64,000 bases of DNA from Halotia branconii CENA392 (GCF_029953635.1 NZ_CP124543.1:4071455-4135454), one strand, 5' to 3'; shown: positions 42,676-57,740, numbered from the stretch's first letter. The notes: generated by a model not told the origin, from the letters alone. A program made the numbers and translations.

Positions 42676-45600
42676 CTAAGCTGAGAAAACAAAGTCGTTT
42701 GCTGTCAGGCTAGTTGATGTAATTCCCAGTAATGAAACTAGTTCAGTAGTTCCTGTTTTGATCACAGTATCGCTACACTGTTGCACTAGTGTTAAAGCAT
42801 TAAACTGAGTAACGCCAATACCACCAATGCCAATTACATCAATTCCAGATGTAAAGTCGGTGATAATGTTTTTGCTAGTTGGGAGACTGGCGTTCGCAAC
42901 CCAGAATTGGTCAGCACCAGCGCCACCAGTTAAACGGTTATTACCTCCTTGACCAGCAAATAAAATATCATCACCACCGCCACCAAATAGGGAGTCATTG
43001 ACATTAGAAAATAAGATGTCATCGCCGGAACCACCGTAAAGACGGTTATTGTTACCGCCACTTTTGAGGGTGTCGTTACCTGAACCGCCATAGAGAAATT
43101 GACGAGAACCTTCAATTACTTCCAAGTTGTCATTACCTGCTTCTCCAAACAGATTATTGCTACCGTTAGCTTCAACTACGGTAAGTTGATCGTTACCTGC
43201 ACCACCATTAACAGTAGTATTTTTAGCAGGACTATTAGCACCAATAAAGACTTGATCATTATCATTGCCTGTTGATACTGAAGAGTCACTACCTGCAAAT
43301 ACCGTATCGTCACCGTTCCCAGTCACAATGGTATTACCTGTGGTAGCCTCGACGATATCTGCACCATCTCCTGTAAATAAGGTTTGGTCAGGTTGGAGAT
43401 TGTTGGTAGAACCAAATTGAATATCTGGTTTCTTAGCTGGGTCTACTTCAAATTGGCTGACAATTTGCGGTTGACGGTTGGTAACTGCACTAGGATTAGC
43501 TGCTAATTCCTCACGGGTGTAGGGTTCAATTCCATAAGTTGTGACAGTTAGCTTTTGAGTTTGGGGGTCAATATCAAACTTAGTCCAGCCGTAGGTTTGG
43601 GTGGCGACGTAATCTCCTTGTATGAGTTTGGCGCTAATTAAGCCGTTAGCTTGGGGAAGATTATTATTTAAGCCCACAGGGTCATAACCTAGAGGAGTTA
43701 AACCAGCATTTATCGCCTGCTTAATGAAATCGTCTTTGTCGTTGGGTAAACTATCGGCATCATTGGCAACAGGTAGGGAGTCGTAGAATGCTTTTTGTTC
43801 GGGATTGAGAAAGTCCGCTACTGTGGGGCCAAAAGGTGCATCGAAGGCAACAGAACCAGTACTAATTTCAAAGGCACTGGTAGCAATTTGTGGTTGACCC
43901 GGTGCTAATTGGTAGGTGAGATTATTGACTAATGTGCCGTGAATATCAGCAGTCACAAAGACGACATTGTTGATGTTGTTATCGTGGATGAACTTAAGAA
44001 TTTCGGTGCGTTCGGCAGCGTAACCTTCAAAGCGATCGCTTGCAGCAGCTACCCCTAAATTCTGGATTGGTTCTGGAACCATAATAAACTTCCAGGTGAT
44101 GCCATTGTTCTTGGCCTGCAACAAGTCGCGCTTAAGATCCTCAATTTGCTGGCTTCCTAATAATGTGCGATCGCTATTAAAAGACTTGCCCAGATAATCG
44201 GCTACTTGCGCCGGATCATTGGGGTTAGCAATAGCTGGTAATTCTGGATCTCGGAAAGAACGCGCATCTAAAACGAAAGTGGCCGCATCACTGCCGTAAG
44301 TATTATAACGGTAAAGTTTGCGTTCTCCATCGGTGCGGGCATCACCTGTTTGACCATAAAATTGGTCGCTGATGGGGTTGTATTCTTGGAAGGCTTGCAG
44401 ACCGTTTTCATATAGTGGCGAGTCGTTGACTAACCCGGAAGTCGCACCGTATAAGGCTTGGTCTGCGGCTGAAGCAGTTGCTAAATTCTCGCCGCCTTGG
44501 AAGTCGTTGACTACTTCGTGGTCATCAATTGTGGCCAAGATAGAGGTCGAAGCTCGTAAATCTTCCCAGGTATTTTTGCCGTAGCGATCGCTGTAAACTT
44601 CCGCTTGTTTGGCACGGTAATCTTCTAAAGTTATAGCTTGGGCTTTTTCTGTACCATCTGGGTTTTTCAGTCCGGGTGAGGGAAAGTCAGCGTAGATGGT
44701 ATCGCCAAATTCCAAGAAGAATTTCAGATTGGCATCATCTGCGTTACTGATGGCGGGATAAGGTGCTAATTCGCCACGCCAGTCGCCAGAGACACCGAAT
44801 GTTAATCCTGCTTTCGTGCCAAGTGTTGCAGCTGTACTAAACTTGCCTGTTGCTGTTGCCCCTGCTGCATCTGTAACTCTGTAGTAATATTGAGTTCCTG
44901 CTTGCAAACCAGTAACTTCAACTTTCACAGGTTGATTTATATTCGTAACGCTAGCAGTTTTTGTGCCAGCGATCGCCTTAAAGTTAGCATCGGTGGAATA
45001 TTCAAATGTTACTTCACCAGGGAAGATACTCCGCGCCCAAAGAACTGTCGAGTTTTGGGTAGTGTCACCGCTAGCGATCGCATTTACAGGAAGTTCTCCG
45101 GCAGCGTTGGCGACTTGTTGACGGTTAGTTTCAGTAGCACTCCAATTACCATCAATCAGTGTGATTGTAATATTTCTTGCTAAAAATCTACCGCCTTCTG
45201 ATTCTAAATCCCCTGTACCTGTATTGCTGGAAGCACCTAAAGTCAAACCAGGAACACCAGGCTGAATCTCCGAAACATTTAAACCGAGGCTGCTAGCTTG
45301 GTCAAATTTAGTAACTGCAACCCCAGCAATTGTACTGAGTTCGGCAATATCGGGGTTGTAAGCAGGGATATTGATATTTAAACCTACCCCTTTTGGTAGT
45401 AAATTTGCATTTCTACCTTGGGTGGCTTGGAGTTGGTTAATCGCATTAACTACTAACCTCGCACCAATTTCGTAAGCATTTTCCGTGCTGGATGTGTCGC
45501 CTGTTTGTAACCCAGTTAAATCTATGCCAGCACTAACTGCGATCGCGGGGATGCCATTTTGCAGTGCTGTCACCGCCGCGCTGAGTGTACCAGAAGAAAT

Positions 45601-48600
45601 GGCATCTAAACCGATGTTTTCACCTTCGTTAATCCCGGAGATCACCAAATCAGGTTTAGCGATATTCTCTTTGTTGGGGAAAATGTAATCAAGTCCCGCC
45701 CAGGTGGTAACAACCGGAGTACCATCGACATACCATTTGTTTTGACTGGAATCAAATTCCGCAACTTCGGTATTTTGGAAAATTTTATCGGTGTTGATGG
45801 AAGTTCCTTTGCCGCTTTGCTGGTCTTTTGGTGCGACTAAAATGACATTGTGACCAGCAGCCGTTAAAGCTTTATAGAGAACGTCAATACCTTTGGCTTG
45901 ATAACCATCGTCATTCACCAGCAAAATATTTAACGACTTCCTAGCAGTTTCAATGGGGTCAGTCAGACTTGGGGGTGTGAGGTCAAGGCGAGAACTGATT
46001 TTGGGACGTTGATCTAAAGTTGTACCCCAATCACCATCAAAAGCAGTTACCGTCACCCGATTTGCTAAAAACTGTTCGCCTTCCGATAACGGTTTTGGTG
46101 TTGTGCCATCAGGTAAAGAATTTTGCGTATAAATTATGCCTTGACCTGTGCCGAAGTTAGGCGGTAATTCCCCAAATTTGAAGTCAAAACTACCTGCACG
46201 ATCAAACTCTGTAAAAGCTATACCTTCAATTTGGTCAGTTGCCGGGATATTGACGTTTAAACCAATGCCTTTTGGTAATAGACCTGAATTATTACTTTGT
46301 TTTGCTTGTAATTCGGAAATCAAATCAACGACGTAATTAGCACCAACATCGTAAGCTTTATCAGTACTAGGGTAGCCTGTGCTACGTTCTGCCGTCTTAA
46401 TACCCGCACTCACTGCGATCGCCGGAACGCCTTGATTTAATGCTGACACCGCCGCGCTAAGAGTCCCGGAAATGATTCCTTCTAAACCGAGGTTTTCGCC
46501 TTCGTTAATCCCAGAAATGACTAAATCGGGAGGATTATCTTTTAAAATGTAATCAATTCCCGCCCAAGTTGTCACAACTGGTTTGCCATCGACGTACCAT
46601 TTATTCGGTTCGTAGTTAACAACCTCCAACGGTCTACCAAATTTATCAGTATCGAGGGCTGTACCTTGACCGCTTTGCTGTTGCTTGGGTGCAACCAATG
46701 TTACATGATGACCAGCCGCAACTAATTTGTTGTAAAGAACATTAATTCCTTTTGCTTGATAGCCATCATCATTTACTAATAGGATGTTTAGCGATGGCTG
46801 GGGTTTAGTAACCGCGATGTCATGAGGTAATTCCAAAATGCCGAGTTTTTCAGGTGTAGACCCGGCAATTTGGAAATCGTTGTCGTTAATTAAAGCTAAA
46901 GTGTTGGGTGCAACTAATGCTAAACCCTCTAATTTTTCTACCCCGGTGTAACCTAACTGGGCAGCATTAGCTATCAGGCTTTTGCTGACAGGAGTAATTT
47001 TGGCAGTAGTTAACTCAGCCGGAGTTAGTTGTTCAATAGTTTTCCCATCTGGCAATCTAAAATTAGCAGGATTATTGATATTTGTCGCTTCTGCTAAATC
47101 AATTTGATAGATTAATTTGTTGCCAGCATTCGTACCATTATCATCTCGTTCTACGACTGCGAATTTACCATTACCGAGGGAAACTGCATCGCCAATTTTG
47201 TCTGTTGCTGGTAGACCTTCGAGGAGATATAAGTACTCGCCTGTTACCTGATTGCTGATAATATCAAACTCTAAAATCCTCAAATTACGAGAAGCTTTAG
47301 AAGTTGCATCATTAGCAACATCAGGATTATCGATGGGGCTTTGAATAAAGGCATAGAGTTTAGAACCCTCCAAAGCCACAGCTTCAAATCCCCGGTTGTT
47401 GCGGCGTTGGGCGTAAACTTCTGGTAATACCTCAGTGCCAAAAGTACCCGCGCCCTGATCTGGATTTGGTGCGGTTGCAGTGCCTTTGGGAATAAACCGA
47501 TCAATTAATTTACCGTTACTATCAAAGTGGTAAATCGCTGGACGGTATTCATCTACCAGCCAATAATCACCGTTTTCTGCAACTGCAATTCCCTCTAAGT
47601 CTGCACCTAAAGGATCGTTAGGTAGGGGATTGTTATCTAAATCAACGCCAATTTCATCTGTGTAGGCTGTTCCATTCTCCCCAGCTTGCAGATTTGGTAA
47701 TCCAGTTAACGGAGTTGTACCATCTGGTCGGAATAATCCAGTGCGCTTGGTAATGGTAATTTCGCCTGTGGTGCGGTTGAGTTCAAAGCTGACGATTTCT
47801 GGTTGAAAATCGGGTAATAAAAATGGTCTATTTGCGCCAACAGGTTCACCATTCGGGCCACGATCTGTGTGGGTAACAAATCTCAAATTACCGTTAGGTG
47901 CAATTCCTTGGAAGTACAACCCAGAAAAACCACCCAAGAAAATATCTTCACCTTGAGAAGTTGTACCTAACTTTGGTAAGTCTGTAAATTCATAGTTAGT
48001 CAACTTGGGTTGGGCAACAGGATTACGCGGATCGTAACTACTGGTATCAATATTTAAAGGAGTAGAAAAGGCGTTAGCGATGTTTTCCCAAGGTACTAAC
48101 TTGAAGTTAGTGTTGACATTTTCCAGTTCGCCTTCATCTAGGACTAGTTTGGCTGGTTCATTGTTACCATCTTGAGTAACAAATAAACCGTAGGGAAAGT
48201 TAGACCCCAATGGCACATTAATTACATCTGCCCCATCAGATTCTTGTACACTATCAATTGCCCCATTGCTACCAACGACAAAGTTACCCACATATTCGTT
48301 GTTACCTTCACGGGTGTAGGCAACAAAGGTGCTATCACCTTGGCTGGACGCTAACAGATAGCCTGTGCCATTTTTGCCGTAGTAGATTGTTAAACCTTCC
48401 ACATCAGCGGTGAGATGATTACCGCCCAAGTCTTTGACTGTATCAATTAGCTTGCCAGTTGTACCGCCGTTGGGTTCTGCTTGGAACTTCCAAATACCGA
48501 CATTTTCTTGACCAATGTAAAGAAAACCAGTCTCTTGGTCTACTACCATGCCCTCAGTTTGCGGATCACGTTCGCCTAGTGCAGGTATAGTAAATTCTCG

Positions 48601-51462
48601 TACTCGTTCGTAGCCAATTTTGCCATTACCTTGGTCGGTTAGCTTGAACTGGGCTATATCTCCGGTTTCGCGGCGACTAGTAAAGACGTAGTAATCGTTA
48701 GTTATAGGACTACGATATAAAGCTAGTCCGTAAGAACTGCGGGAGGATGAAGAATAAGGAGAAGCAAAAGGTGAAGATTGAAAAATCGTACTAATATTGC
48801 TATCGGTAATATCTTCTAAATATTCACCAGGGATGCTGGGATTGGGGTTAATCTTGAATATTGCTAGTTTATCGTTACCGCGATCGCTGGCGACAGCAAT
48901 ATCTATTTTTTTCCCACCTAATTTAAAACCATATTGCAAATCAATGTTGTTGTAGCGAATATCACCCGGATTAATCGTCTGCAATAACTTCCCAGATAAG
49001 TCATAAACCCGCAAACCGGCATTTTTGACCGAGGTTAATACTAAACTGTCAGCAGAGTTGTTGGCGTTGACATAAATAGCAGGATCATCAGCATCAGCAT
49101 TTTGATCTACTGGGGCTTGTGTCGGATCTTCGTCGTCAAATAAATCGGGACGGGTTTCTAATCTGGGTATAGCAGTAGGTACTAAATCTGCATTCAAAGT
49201 GAGGATTTGGGTAAACTGGCTATTACCAAAGTTGTTATCACTCACCAATACAATTGACTGACTACCATCGGCTAATTTAGCGCCAAAAGCAAGACCTTCA
49301 ATGTTATCTACTCCCGTGGGATGATTAGCGTCAGTAGGGAGATTTAAATCATTTAAATTTAACAGTAAACGCTTTTGGGCTGGTTGAATAGCAGCTAATT
49401 GAGTTTCGCTTAAACTGCTGAGTGAGTCGATGCTGCTAATATCCGTTGCACCTTGTAAAGTGACTTCGTAGATTTTAATTGTATTGCCTACGCCCACAGC
49501 ATAAGAACGTTCCAATGCCAAAAAAGTGCCACGATTATCTATTGCGAGTAAATCCACCAAACCATTATCACTAAATTCTGTTTCCGGTTCTGGCGTTACA
49601 GCTGCATCTGTAATGTAAAGGTATTCTTTCTCTGGCTGTCCACTTACCAAGTTATATTGCAGAATCCGCGATCGGCTACCACTAGTAGTAGATACCCTCG
49701 AACCATCTTGGAAGAGGGCGTTTTCTGTAGCGGTGAATAAAGTTTTTTGGTCTGGTGAGATAGTCAGACTTTCAAACGCCAAATTATTGTAAACGCCTGA
49801 TATTTGGGTATCATCAGCATCTACAACACCATTGTTGTTAGTGTCTTGCACTACTGGTAAAAACTTAGTAGGGACAGGTAAAGAAAGTATTTCTTGCCCC
49901 GTAGTGAGGGAAAATTCTTTAATGAAGGGATTGCTAACCCGACCAGCACCAAGATTTACTTCGCCTTCTGAAGATATGAAAACTGTGCTGTTATTAGTTA
50001 AAGCAATGCCTTCCGGGTCGAGACTATTAAGGGCAAAAAAGTTGCCATTACTATCTTTTAGGGGTGTGACATTAGTAAAAGTCACCTGATCATCAGTAGT
50101 AAAAGTATAAAAACGGGCAGGGGCAACTTGTGAGCGATCGTCGGAGATAGCATAATAGCGATTGTTAGCAGCATCGTAAGTCACACCAGATAATCCCCCT
50201 AATGGTGTTGATACTCCATTTACAGTACCCGCCACACCAGAAGGAATAAAACCTGTCTCAAAAATTTGCTGTCCTACAAATCCTGCATTGGGAATAGTTT
50301 TCCCTGGTTCAGTTGCGCCAACCTCCACATCTGCAAAGACTAACCGATGGTCAGAACTAGGGAAAGGAAAAGTCCCTACTAGAGAAAATGTCGGGTCAGT
50401 ATTTAAAGGCCAAAAAACTGCCGAGTTAGTAATTTTCAAATCACTTGAAGGCAATACATAATCTGTCCGCAGATTTCCGGGGGCTGTATCAGCGAAGTCT
50501 GCGGTGTCAAAACTAGGATTACCTTGTTGAGTAGCGTTTGCACCACCTTGTAAATCCGCTTGTTGCCGTCCACCAGCACTACTGGGAATAAAATTGGTAT
50601 TAATACCTGGGTTTTGCAATAATTGCCGGATAGCATTGTCAAAACTGTCACCATCTACCGGGTCAGCATTTTGATCACCCATAATTACAAAGCGCGAACC
50701 AGCATTCAGACCGCCCTTTTTACCCTCATCATCATAGATGTAATCACCTTTACCAGGAGTAATATAATCTGCCCAAAAGCGAATTTCATCATGGTTGCGT
50801 TTACCATTGCGGTCTTCCAAACCATCAAAAGTAGGAGGCGTAGGGTGACTCACCAAAACATGAACTGTCTCCCCATTTACCTGAATTGGTACATCCCAAT
50901 GACTCTTAGAAGACAGACGCAAAGCATTTTGTTCCTCCGAAGAATACCAAGATATACCAGAAGCATCGGTGATAGTAGGCAGCAAAGAATCCGGCATATC
51001 CTGCCACAGGAAATTTTGGAAAGTCCGCACATTAGCCGTATCAATAGGATACTTAGACAACAGCAACATGCCAAATTGACCAGGAAAATTCCCAAACCCG
51101 AAAGCATCATCACCGTATCCCGGTGCGCCTGGAATCGTAACTACATTACCGTCATTATTCAAATCAAACCCAGAAACAACCCCAGTATTAGAAGGCGCAA
51201 TATAAAAATAAGGATAATCAACAGCACCTACACCATTTTGACTAACCCCAAGATAATTTTGTTGAAACAACCGCACCGCTTCAGGATCATAATCAAACTC
51301 ATTAATCAACAGCACATCCGGATTATTACGCTGAATAACTTCCGCAACCGCCCTCGCCTGAACATTATCACCACCAGACAAATCACCAACCAACTGACCT
51401 TCAGTATTCCGATTCAGCGAAGCATTAAACTGAGAAAACCGAACAATATTACTAGTGACCAT
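42676..51462 (-). CDS. Giant modular RTX exoprotein with nuclease/phosphatase, phytase, SurE and PhoD domains (2928 aa)
   Basis: Modules in order: endonuclease/exonuclease/phosphatase fold (about 1-385; [45 protein letters not shown]); phytase-like beta propeller (about 395-760); 3-phytase-like propeller (about 765-1140; [15 protein letters not shown]); second phytase-like propeller (about 1165-1550; [14 protein letters not shown]); two SurE nucleotidase domains (about 1557-1830 and 1844-2115; [14 protein letters not shown] and [13 protein letters not shown], repeated); PhoD-like phosphatase (about 2117-2680; [30 protein letters not shown]); RTX calcium repeats (about 2690-2928). No N-terminal signal is present and the end is RTX, so type I secretion is likely. 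It seems built to release phosphate from many organic esters. Regulation by phosphate is likely but I saw no clear Pho box. Confidence 0.9.
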   Translation of the reverse strand: MVTSNIVRFSQFNASLNRNTEGQLVGDLSGGDNVQARAVAEVIQRNNPDVLLINEFDYDPEAVRLFQQNYLGVSQNGVGAVDYPYFYIAPSNTGVVSGFDLNNDGNVVTIPGAPGYGDDAFGFGNFPGQFGMLLLSKYPIDTANVRTFQNFLWQDMPDSLLPTITDASGISWYSSEEQNALRLSSKSHWDVPIQVNGETVHVLVSHPTPPTFDGLEDRNGKRNHDEIRFWADYITPGKGDYIYDDEGKKGGLNAGSRFVIMGDQNADPVDGDSFDNAIRQLLQNPGINTNFIPSSAGGRQQADLQGGANATQQGNPSFDTADFADTAPGNLRTDYVLPSSDLKITNSAVFWPLNTDPTFSLVGTFPFPSSDHRLVFADVEVGATEPGKTIPNAGFVGQQIFETGFIPSGVAGTVNGVSTPLGGLSGVTYDAANNRYYAISDDRSQVAPARFYTFTTDDQVTFTNVTPLKDSNGNFFALNSLDPEGIALTNNSTVFISSEGEVNLGAGRVSNPFIKEFSLTTGQEILSLPVPTKFLPVVQDTNNNGVVDADDTQISGVYNNLAFESLTISPDQKTLFTATENALFQDGSRVSTTSGSRSRILQYNLVSGQPEKEYLYITDAAVTPEPETEFSDNGLVDLLAIDNRGTFLALERSYAVGVGNTIKIYEVTLQGATDISSIDSLSSLSETQLAAIQPAQKRLLLNLNDLNLPTDANHPTGVDNIEGLAFGAKLADGSQSIVLVSDNNFGNSQFTQILTLNADLVPTAIPRLETRPDLFDDEDPTQAPVDQNADADDPAIYVNANNSADSLVLTSVKNAGLRVYDLSGKLLQTINPGDIRYNNIDLQYGFKLGGKKIDIAVASDRGNDKLAIFKINPNPSIPGEYLEDITDSNISTIFQSSPFASPYSSSSRSSYGLALYRSPITNDYYVFTSRRETGDIAQFKLTDQGNGKIGYERVREFTIPALGERDPQTEGMVVDQETGFLYIGQENVGIWKFQAEPNGGTTGKLIDTVKDLGGNHLTADVEGLTIYYGKNGTGYLLASSQGDSTFVAYTREGNNEYVGNFVVGSNGAIDSVQESDGADVINVPLGSNFPYGLFVTQDGNNEPAKLVLDEGELENVNTNFKLVPWENIANAFSTPLNIDTSSYDPRNPVAQPKLTNYEFTDLPKLGTTSQGEDIFLGGFSGLYFQGIAPNGNLRFVTHTDRGPNGEPVGANRPFLLPDFQPEIVSFELNRTTGEITITKRTGLFRPDGTTPLTGLPNLQAGENGTAYTDEIGVDLDNNPLPNDPLGADLEGIAVAENGDYWLVDEYRPAIYHFDSNGKLIDRFIPKGTATAPNPDQGAGTFGTEVLPEVYAQRRNNRGFEAVALEGSKLYAFIQSPIDNPDVANDATSKASRNLRILEFDIISNQVTGEYLYLLEGLPATDKIGDAVSLGNGKFAVVERDDNGTNAGNKLIYQIDLAEATNINNPANFRLPDGKTIEQLTPAELTTAKITPVSKSLIANAAQLGYTGVEKLEGLALVAPNTLALINDNDFQIAGSTPEKLGILELPHDIAVTKPQPSLNILLVNDDGYQAKGINVLYNKLVAAGHHVTLVAPKQQQSGQGTALDTDKFGRPLEVVNYEPNKWYVDGKPVVTTWAGIDYILKDNPPDLVISGINEGENLGLEGIISGTLSAAVSALNQGVPAIAVSAGIKTAERSTGYPSTDKAYDVGANYVVDLISELQAKQSNNSGLLPKGIGLNVNIPATDQIEGIAFTEFDRAGSFDFKFGELPPNFGTGQGIIYTQNSLPDGTTPKPLSEGEQFLANRVTVTAFDGDWGTTLDQRPKISSRLDLTPPSLTDPIETARKSLNILLVNDDGYQAKGIDVLYKALTAAGHNVILVAPKDQQSGKGTSINTDKIFQNTEVAEFDSSQNKWYVDGTPVVTTWAGLDYIFPNKENIAKPDLVISGINEGENIGLDAISSGTLSAAVTALQNGIPAIAVSAGIDLTGLQTGDTSSTENAYEIGARLVVNAINQLQATQGRNANLLPKGVGLNINIPAYNPDIAELSTIAGVAVTKFDQASSLGLNVSEIQPGVPGLTLGASSNTGTGDLESEGGRFLARNITITLIDGNWSATETNRQQVANAAGELPVNAIASGDTTQNSTVLWARSIFPGEVTFEYSTDANFKAIAGTKTASVTNINQPVKVEVTGLQAGTQYYYRVTDAAGATATGKFSTAATLGTKAGLTFGVSGDWRGELAPYPAISNADDANLKFFLEFGDTIYADFPSPGLKNPDGTEKAQAITLEDYRAKQAEVYSDRYGKNTWEDLRASTSILATIDDHEVVNDFQGGENLATASAADQALYGATSGLVNDSPLYENGLQAFQEYNPISDQFYGQTGDARTDGERKLYRYNTYGSDAATFVLDARSFRDPELPAIANPNDPAQVADYLGKSFNSDRTLLGSQQIEDLKRDLLQAKNNGITWKFIMVPEPIQNLGVAAASDRFEGYAAERTEILKFIHDNNINNVVFVTADIHGTLVNNLTYQLAPGQPQIATSAFEISTGSVAFDAPFGPTVADFLNPEQKAFYDSLPVANDADSLPNDKDDFIKQAINAGLTPLGYDPVGLNNNLPQANGLISAKLIQGDYVATQTYGWTKFDIDPQTQKLTVTTYGIEPYTREELAANPSAVTNRQPQIVSQFEVDPAKKPDIQFGSTNNLQPDQTLFTGDGADIVEATTGNTIVTGNGDDTVFAGSDSSVSTGNDNDQVFIGANSPAKNTTVNGGAGNDQLTVVEANGSNNLFGEAGNDNLEVIEGSRQFLYGGSGNDTLKSGGNNNRLYGGSGDDILFSNVNDSLFGGGGDDILFAGQGGNNRLTGGAGADQFWVANASLPTSKNIITDFTSGIDVIGIGGIGVTQFNALTLVQQCSDTVIKTGTTELVSLLGITSTSLTANDFVFSA

Positions 51463-51512
51463 ATCTTTCTTTGCGTCTTTGCGCCTTTGCGCGAAAAAAA
51501 TAATTTGAGTAA

Positions 51513-54500
51513 CTAAACAAACAAAAAGCGACTATCCATCGCCAAATTAGTATTTACATCCAACCCATCTTCAACAACAGCAACCAACTCCGTACCGTTA
51601 CCAGTAAAAATACCGACAGCACCTCTGCTCGACCTCAAAGAATAATCACCAGCAACTCCCTTCAACTGCATCCGATCATTGCCCTTAAATCTGATAATCT
51701 CCGCATAGTCATTATTTTGAGAACGAGCATAAAAAACCGTACCCTCATCCCCCAAAACATAAGTATCTATACCCTGTCCACCATTGAGGATGTCGATTTC
51801 CTTAGTGCCATTTCCCCAACCAATCAGACGGTCATTGCCATCGCCACCTAAAAGCGTGTCATAGCCACTTCCACCTATCAGCGTGTCATTACCATCACCA
51901 CCAGTCAGGATATCAAGGCCTCCTTTACCATCGATATAATCATCACCCTTACCGCCATTGATCCACTCGGTGTTACTAGTACCAATCACGCGATCGCTTC
52001 CAGCTAAAGCATTAACTACATACTTATTCAAACCACTAAGTTGACTGGTATAAATGATGTCATTCCCAGCAGTCGCCTGATTATTAGCAACAATCAAATC
52101 AAAAGTATCGCTAACATTGCCGCCTCTACCATCAGCAGCGGTAACTGTAACTGCAAAAATGCCAGTTTTGGCGACAGTACCTGATATCTCACCTGTATTG
52201 GCAACAATATTAGATCCAGTAGGTAAACCTGTAGCGCTGTAAGTCAAAGTATCACCTGCATCGATGTCAATAAATTGATTACTGACATTGAAAGAGAAAG
52301 CCTTATTAGTAGAAGTGATTTGATCATCAATCGGCTGTATTACTTGAGGAGCATTATTCGCAGCTAAATTAAACCGAGCCACACTAGGATCATGGTCACT
52401 ATCCTGGTCAAAAAACTCAGAATTGATGTGAACAACATCATATCCATCTAATTTATTGAGCAAGTTATTACTAACTAAAATGTGATCCAAAACTTGGGCA
52501 TTACCTTGGAAGTTGTAGGTATAACGCTCATTTTCTGGCAGAGTTTCAATTAAAGAAGTCAGTCCCGCACTTTCTAAAGTGCTAACCGGGTTAGAAAACT
52601 CAAAATCATTCAAGTCACCCACTACCGCAATATTAGCTTTGGGGTTAATAGCTAAAATACTCTCAACAAAATTTTTCACCACCGTAGCTTGCTGCTGACG
52701 CTGTACTTCACTACTGAGGGTAGGCGGTTGATTTGGCCCATATAAAGGTTGGTCGCCACCTTTAGAATTAAAGTGGTTGCCAATCACATACACAGTTTCA
52801 CCGTTAAAAGTAAATTCACCAACTAACGGTTTCCGGCTGTTATTAAAGGCAGAATTAGTAGGATCAAGGCGACCAGGACTAGCAGAAAGTACAGGCACAC
52901 CATCCACATTGGTAACTGTGGTATCAGTGAGGGAACCGCCACCGGGAATATCCACAAAACTGACACGACTAGGATTAAATAAGAATCCTTGCCGGATATT
53001 ACCACCAGGTTCACCGCCATCTTGATTGTTTACTGGGTCGATTTGGCGATATTGATATGTGGGGCCACCAGCAGCAACAATGGCATTAATTAATGTTTGA
53101 TAAGTAGTACTAGCATCAACCACACCATTATTTGTTGCCCCGTTGTTGTCTTGAATTTCTTCGATAGTTAAGATATCTGGTGACTTGAGGTTATTGACAA
53201 TGCGGTTGGCTAGATTACTAAACTTGGTTGCACCATCATTTGGATCGAGGTTTTCGACGTTGAAGGTGGCAACTGTGAGCTGATCGATAGTAGAAGTGAG
53301 GTTAGTAACTTCTTTGGTTAGGGTGTCTGAAGTAACAGTTAATGAGGTAGGCAGAACTTCATAGTTATTAAAGCTGTAATCGACTACGCCTGCGATCGTT
53401 TCTAATGTCGCAGCTACATTAACTTGAGGAGAGTTACCAGAAGTAAACAGTGTGTCATCAATCTGAATGCGCTCTGGATTAAAATCATTGGCACTAATAA
53501 CAATACCGCCCCGCGCCGTGCGTCCGGTAGCATTCGCGCCATTATCTGCCAATACCCAAATTTCCCCAAAGGAATTTGTCGGACTAACTGCTACCGGATT
53601 ATTGACCTGCACCAGCATTGCTTCTAAGCTTTCATAGAAATCAATGCCATCTTCAGCAGGGTCGAAAACACCATTTTGTTCTACATTGCTGGCATCATCT
53701 TCAATAACTGTATTGGGAATTGCCCGCCCACCATTACCTAAAACTGTGGCAGTTGGTAAAGTATTACCACTAGATAATATGGCAACATTAGGGCTAGTAA
53801 TTTCTGTAATCGTCAGGTTGTCAGTGCCGCCAGAACCGCCAGGACGGAACTCTGTGACTGTTCCACCAACTAGTACTGAGTCTCCCACTTGCACATTTGG
53901 TGCTGAAGAAGTGAAGACAAAAATTGCCTCACTGGTGCGGTTATCGTTATCTGGATTGGGGTCTTGTAGATAGAAACCGTTAGATTTGAGGGCAGTGACT
54001 ATCCCTGGTACATCAGCAACATTTTGTCCATTGAACGGCGAAATGTGAGATGCTCCTTGAATTTCATGAATGCGAGGAGTTAGAGCTACATTATTAACTA
54101 TGGTAGTAATGGCAGCAGCAGTATTGTTAGTTTCGTTGCTCTCAGTAATGATGTTGTTGGGGTCTACAGTTGCTGTGCCACTAGTCAGGAGACCTATTGT
54201 ATTAGGAATGACTTCAACAGTTAGAGTTGCCGTCCCGCCAGCATTAATGCTACCACCAAAGAAAGTAACAACATTGCCAGCTTGATTAACACTAAAATTA
54301 TTAGCAACTGTAGCCCTACTATAAGTAACGTCACTGGGTAAGGCGTATTCTACTGTAATGTCATTAGTATTAGTAGTGCTGCTGTTACCTACAGTCAGGG
54401 TATAAGTGAGAGCATTGCCTACAATTACTGGATCAGGAGAGTCAGCTTGAGTAATGGTTAGGTCTGGTTGAGAAGACATACCCCCAGACACATTAATATT

Positions 54501-55136
54501 GCCAGTTGGTAAAGAAGTTTCACTGCCAAATGTCCAGTTGGCTGCATTATTAATTGCCGCTAACCATTCAGCTTTAGTACCATTGCTGAGTGTATTGAGA
54601 TTAAATGCTGCAAATGTAGCTCCACTATCAAAGAGAGTCGCTGTATTCTCAGCCTGCGATAACCCTGTAATCACACTACCCGTTGTGGAACTAGTTGCAT
54701 CTTCAAAAGCACCAGTGTTATCAATCTGATAAATAGCTGTAAAGCCGGAAAAAAGAGGATTAGCAGTGTTTGTTGACTGTACGGCAGCAATTTGTTCACC
54801 AGATTGACTAAAAGAAAGATCGTTATAGCTGCCATTTGGTGTGCCAATTGATCCTGATGTAGTCCAGGTGAAATTAGCAGATGTATCAGTGCTACGAATA
54901 ACTGTACCCGTAGGAATATCAGTATTTGCTGTGAATCTAATTAAATTCTCGTTACCATCACCGTCGGTAGAACTTACTCCCCTAAAACCTGAACCAGTCC
55001 AGCCATTATCATTGAAGTAAATTACTGTACCTGAGCCAATAGGAGCTAGGTTAACAAAAGAAAAAGAGTCAGGACTACCATTTGTAATGTAACCAGTAAT
55101 CGCTATATCGCCAGGATTAAGAATTGTAGATGCCAT
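51513..55136 (-). CDS. ExeM-like extracellular nuclease with RTX repeats (1207 aa)
   Basis: Modules in order: N-terminal beta domain (about 1-220, lamin-tail-like; [20 protein letters not shown]); CARDB-type Ig domain (about 225-345); OB-like nuclease accessory domain (about 350-600; [20 protein letters not shown]); endonuclease/exonuclease/phosphatase domain (about 620-915; [55 protein letters not shown]); cadherin/PIG-like domain (about 920-1020); RTX repeats (about 1050-1150; [20 protein letters not shown]). This is the layout of secreted ExeM/NucH nucleases. It lies 50 bp upstream of the giant phosphatase on the same strand, so joint use on extracellular DNA is plausible. Confidence 0.9.
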   Translation of the reverse strand: MASTILNPGDIAITGYITNGSPDSFSFVNLAPIGSGTVIYFNDNGWTGSGFRGVSSTDGDGNENLIRFTANTDIPTGTVIRSTDTSANFTWTTSGSIGTPNGSYNDLSFSQSGEQIAAVQSTNTANPLFSGFTAIYQIDNTGAFEDATSSTTGSVITGLSQAENTATLFDSGATFAAFNLNTLSNGTKAEWLAAINNAANWTFGSETSLPTGNINVSGGMSSQPDLTITQADSPDPVIVGNALTYTLTVGNSSTTNTNDITVEYALPSDVTYSRATVANNFSVNQAGNVVTFFGGSINAGGTATLTVEVIPNTIGLLTSGTATVDPNNIITESNETNNTAAAITTIVNNVALTPRIHEIQGASHISPFNGQNVADVPGIVTALKSNGFYLQDPNPDNDNRTSEAIFVFTSSAPNVQVGDSVLVGGTVTEFRPGGSGGTDNLTITEITSPNVAILSSGNTLPTATVLGNGGRAIPNTVIEDDASNVEQNGVFDPAEDGIDFYESLEAMLVQVNNPVAVSPTNSFGEIWVLADNGANATGRTARGGIVISANDFNPERIQIDDTLFTSGNSPQVNVAATLETIAGVVDYSFNNYEVLPTSLTVTSDTLTKEVTNLTSTIDQLTVATFNVENLDPNDGATKFSNLANRIVNNLKSPDILTIEEIQDNNGATNNGVVDASTTYQTLINAIVAAGGPTYQYRQIDPVNNQDGGEPGGNIRQGFLFNPSRVSFVDIPGGGSLTDTTVTNVDGVPVLSASPGRLDPTNSAFNNSRKPLVGEFTFNGETVYVIGNHFNSKGGDQPLYGPNQPPTLSSEVQRQQQATVVKNFVESILAINPKANIAVVGDLNDFEFSNPVSTLESAGLTSLIETLPENERYTYNFQGNAQVLDHILVSNNLLNKLDGYDVVHINSEFFDQDSDHDPSVARFNLAANNAPQVIQPIDDQITSTNKAFSFNVSNQFIDIDAGDTLTYSATGLPTGSNIVANTGEISGTVAKTGIFAVTVTAADGRGGNVSDTFDLIVANNQATAGNDIIYTSQLSGLNKYVVNALAGSDRVIGTSNTEWINGGKGDDYIDGKGGLDILTGGDGNDTLIGGSGYDTLLGGDGNDRLIGWGNGTKEIDILNGGQGIDTYVLGDEGTVFYARSQNNDYAEIIRFKGNDRMQLKGVAGDYSLRSSRGAVGIFTGNGTELVAVVEDGLDVNTNLAMDSRFLFV

Positions 55137-55984
<848 letters not shown>

Positions 55985-56163
55985 TCAAACTGGATGAATC
56001 GTGGTTTCTAAATGCGATTCATCACAAAAACAAATATCTAACATAACAAATACTTAATTAAAATAGCTTTACAAATCTCAATTTTACTTTTAAGGTAGTA
56101 AACAGGACAGGTAAGCAACTTTACCTATCCAATTCATAAGAAACATAAAGCACTCATAAAAAC

Positions 56164-57246
56164 ATGACTACAACCTTACAACAGCGCTCCAGCGCCAATG
56201 TATGGGAACGGTTCTGCGAGTGGATCACCAGCACCGAAAACCGGATTTACATCGGTTGGTTCGGCGTATTGATGATTCCTACCTTGCTAGCCGCTACCAC
56301 CTGCTTCATCATCGCCTTCATCGCTGCACCTCCAGTAGACATCGATGGTATCCGCGAACCCGTTGCAGGTTCTTTGATTTATGGCAACAACATCATCTCC
56401 GGTGCAGTTGTTCCTTCTTCTAACGCTATCGGTTTACACTTCTACCCCATCTGGGAAGCAGCTTCCTTAGATGAGTGGTTGTACAACGGTGGTCCTTACC
56501 AATTGGTAATTTTCCACTTCCTAATTGGTTGCGCTTGCTACCTAGGTCGTCAGTGGGAATTGTCCTACCGCTTAGGAATGCGTCCTTGGATCTGTGTAGC
56601 TTACTCTGCGCCATTGGCATCAGCTACAGCAGTATTCTTGATCTATCCACTAGGACAAGGTTCATTTTCTGACGGTATGCCCTTGGGTATCTCCGGAACC
56701 TTCAACTTCATGATCGTCTTCCAAGCAGAACACAACATCTTAATGCACCCCTTCCACATGCTAGGTGTGGCTGGTGTATTCGGTGGTAGCTTGTTCAGTG
56801 CAATGCACGGAAGTTTGGTAACTTCCTCCTTGGTGCGTGAAACCACCGAAACCGAATCACAAAACTACGGTTACAAGTTCGGTCAAGAAGAAGAAACCTA
56901 CAACATCGTCGCTGCTCACGGTTACTTCGGTCGTCTGATCTTCCAATACGCATCTTTCAACAACAGCCGTTCACTGCACTTCTTCTTGGCAGCATGGCCA
57001 GTAGTAGGCATTTGGTTCACCGCATTGGGCATCAGCACAATGGCGTTCAACCTCAACGGTTTCAACTTCAATCAGTCTGTGATTGATTCTCAAGGTCGCG
57101 TTATCGCTACCTGGGCTGATGTGATCAACCGCGCTAACTTGGGTATGGAAGTGATGCACGAGCGCAATGCTCACAACTTCCCCTTAGACTTGGCTGCTGG
57201 TGACGTTGCTCCTGTTGCTTTAACTGCGCCTGCAATCAACGGCTAA
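56164..57246 (+). CDS. psbA: Photosystem II D1 protein (D1:1 type, Gln130)
   Basis: A complete 360-aa D1 protein of the photosystem II core with five membrane helices. Residue 130 is Gln ([10 protein letters not shown]), the mark of the D1:1 form used under normal or low light; high-light forms have Glu. The pocket region [20 protein letters not shown] and the C-terminal processing site [10 protein letters not shown] (after Ala344) are intact. Codon choice is biased to C-ending codons in comparison with neighbours, as expected for very high expression. A strong terminator follows. Confidence 0.98.
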   Translation: MTTTLQQRSSANVWERFCEWITSTENRIYIGWFGVLMIPTLLAATTCFIIAFIAAPPVDIDGIREPVAGSLIYGNNIISGAVVPSSNAIGLHFYPIWEAASLDEWLYNGGPYQLVIFHFLIGCACYLGRQWELSYRLGMRPWICVAYSAPLASATAVFLIYPLGQGSFSDGMPLGISGTFNFMIVFQAEHNILMHPFHMLGVAGVFGGSLFSAMHGSLVTSSLVRETTETESQNYGYKFGQEEETYNIVAAHGYFGRLIFQYASFNNSRSLHFFLAAWPVVGIWFTALGISTMAFNLNGFNFNQSVIDSQGRVIATWADVINRANLGMEVMHERNAHNFPLDLAAGDVAPVALTAPAING

Positions 57247-57270
57247 TCTTCTCAGTCTTAGCTGAATAAA

Positions 57271-57303
57271 GAACGCCTCCCATTTGTGGGAGGCGTTTTT
57301 TGC
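57271..57303 (+). terminator. Rho-independent terminator of psbA
   Basis: aacgcctccca and tgggaggcgtt form an 11-bp stem around a short tttg loop, followed by a T run. It lies 25 bp after the psbA stop codon. Confidence 0.93.
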
Positions 57304-57500
57304 TTTTATCAAAAGGCGACGGGAAACCCACTTCTTCTCTTTCAAAGACGCTGACGCGAACGAGGAGTATCCGGAATAGTACTTTGGCTGCGCGCTAAGC
57401 GTAGCTATGCCGCAGGCTTTACGACTACGCCCTTTCGGCTGCGCTCAGGCTAAACTCAAGACAAGCTCAGTAACCATCGCCCCGTCGCCGTCAGAATATC
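57304..57500. repeat. Dispersed repeat block after psbA
   Basis: It contains acccacttcttctctttc and gcgaacgaggagtatcc, related in reverse to 42590-42650, and ctacgccctttcggctgcgctcaggc pieces like those at 40430-40490. No gene is seen. Confidence 0.6.
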
Positions 57501-57501
57501 A

Positions 57502-57617
57502 TAAGTTGTTAAACATTTAATTTGCAAATTGAGGTCGCAGGAGAGCAGTGGGCAAGGGAGAGGGTTTGCAGCTTTTATTACCATTAACATGATGCAATTT
57601 GAATGACGATTAGCTTA
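57502..57617. repeat. MITE-like dispersed repeat, family B, copy 2
   Basis: Reverse complement of 31287-31409 over its whole length, with most differences in the gc-rich centre. The ends taagttgttaaac and gattagctta give the same imperfect terminal inverted repeat. Confidence 0.78.
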
Positions 57618-57740
57618 CCATTTCACGAAATATTTGAAACAGAAATGTAGTTTTCTATTGCAGTTTGTAACTGTTTTGTGTTATCGAAAGGAATATTCCT
57701 TTAGACTGAATCTCAATTGAAAAAATTGGGATAAACGCAA

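Noticed and set aside
50623..51516. A 297-codon plus-strand frame opposite the giant phosphatase gene
   Set aside because: It is a shadow of the well-supported coding strand; composition is rich in Arg, Ile and Asn, as antisense frames of this gene are.
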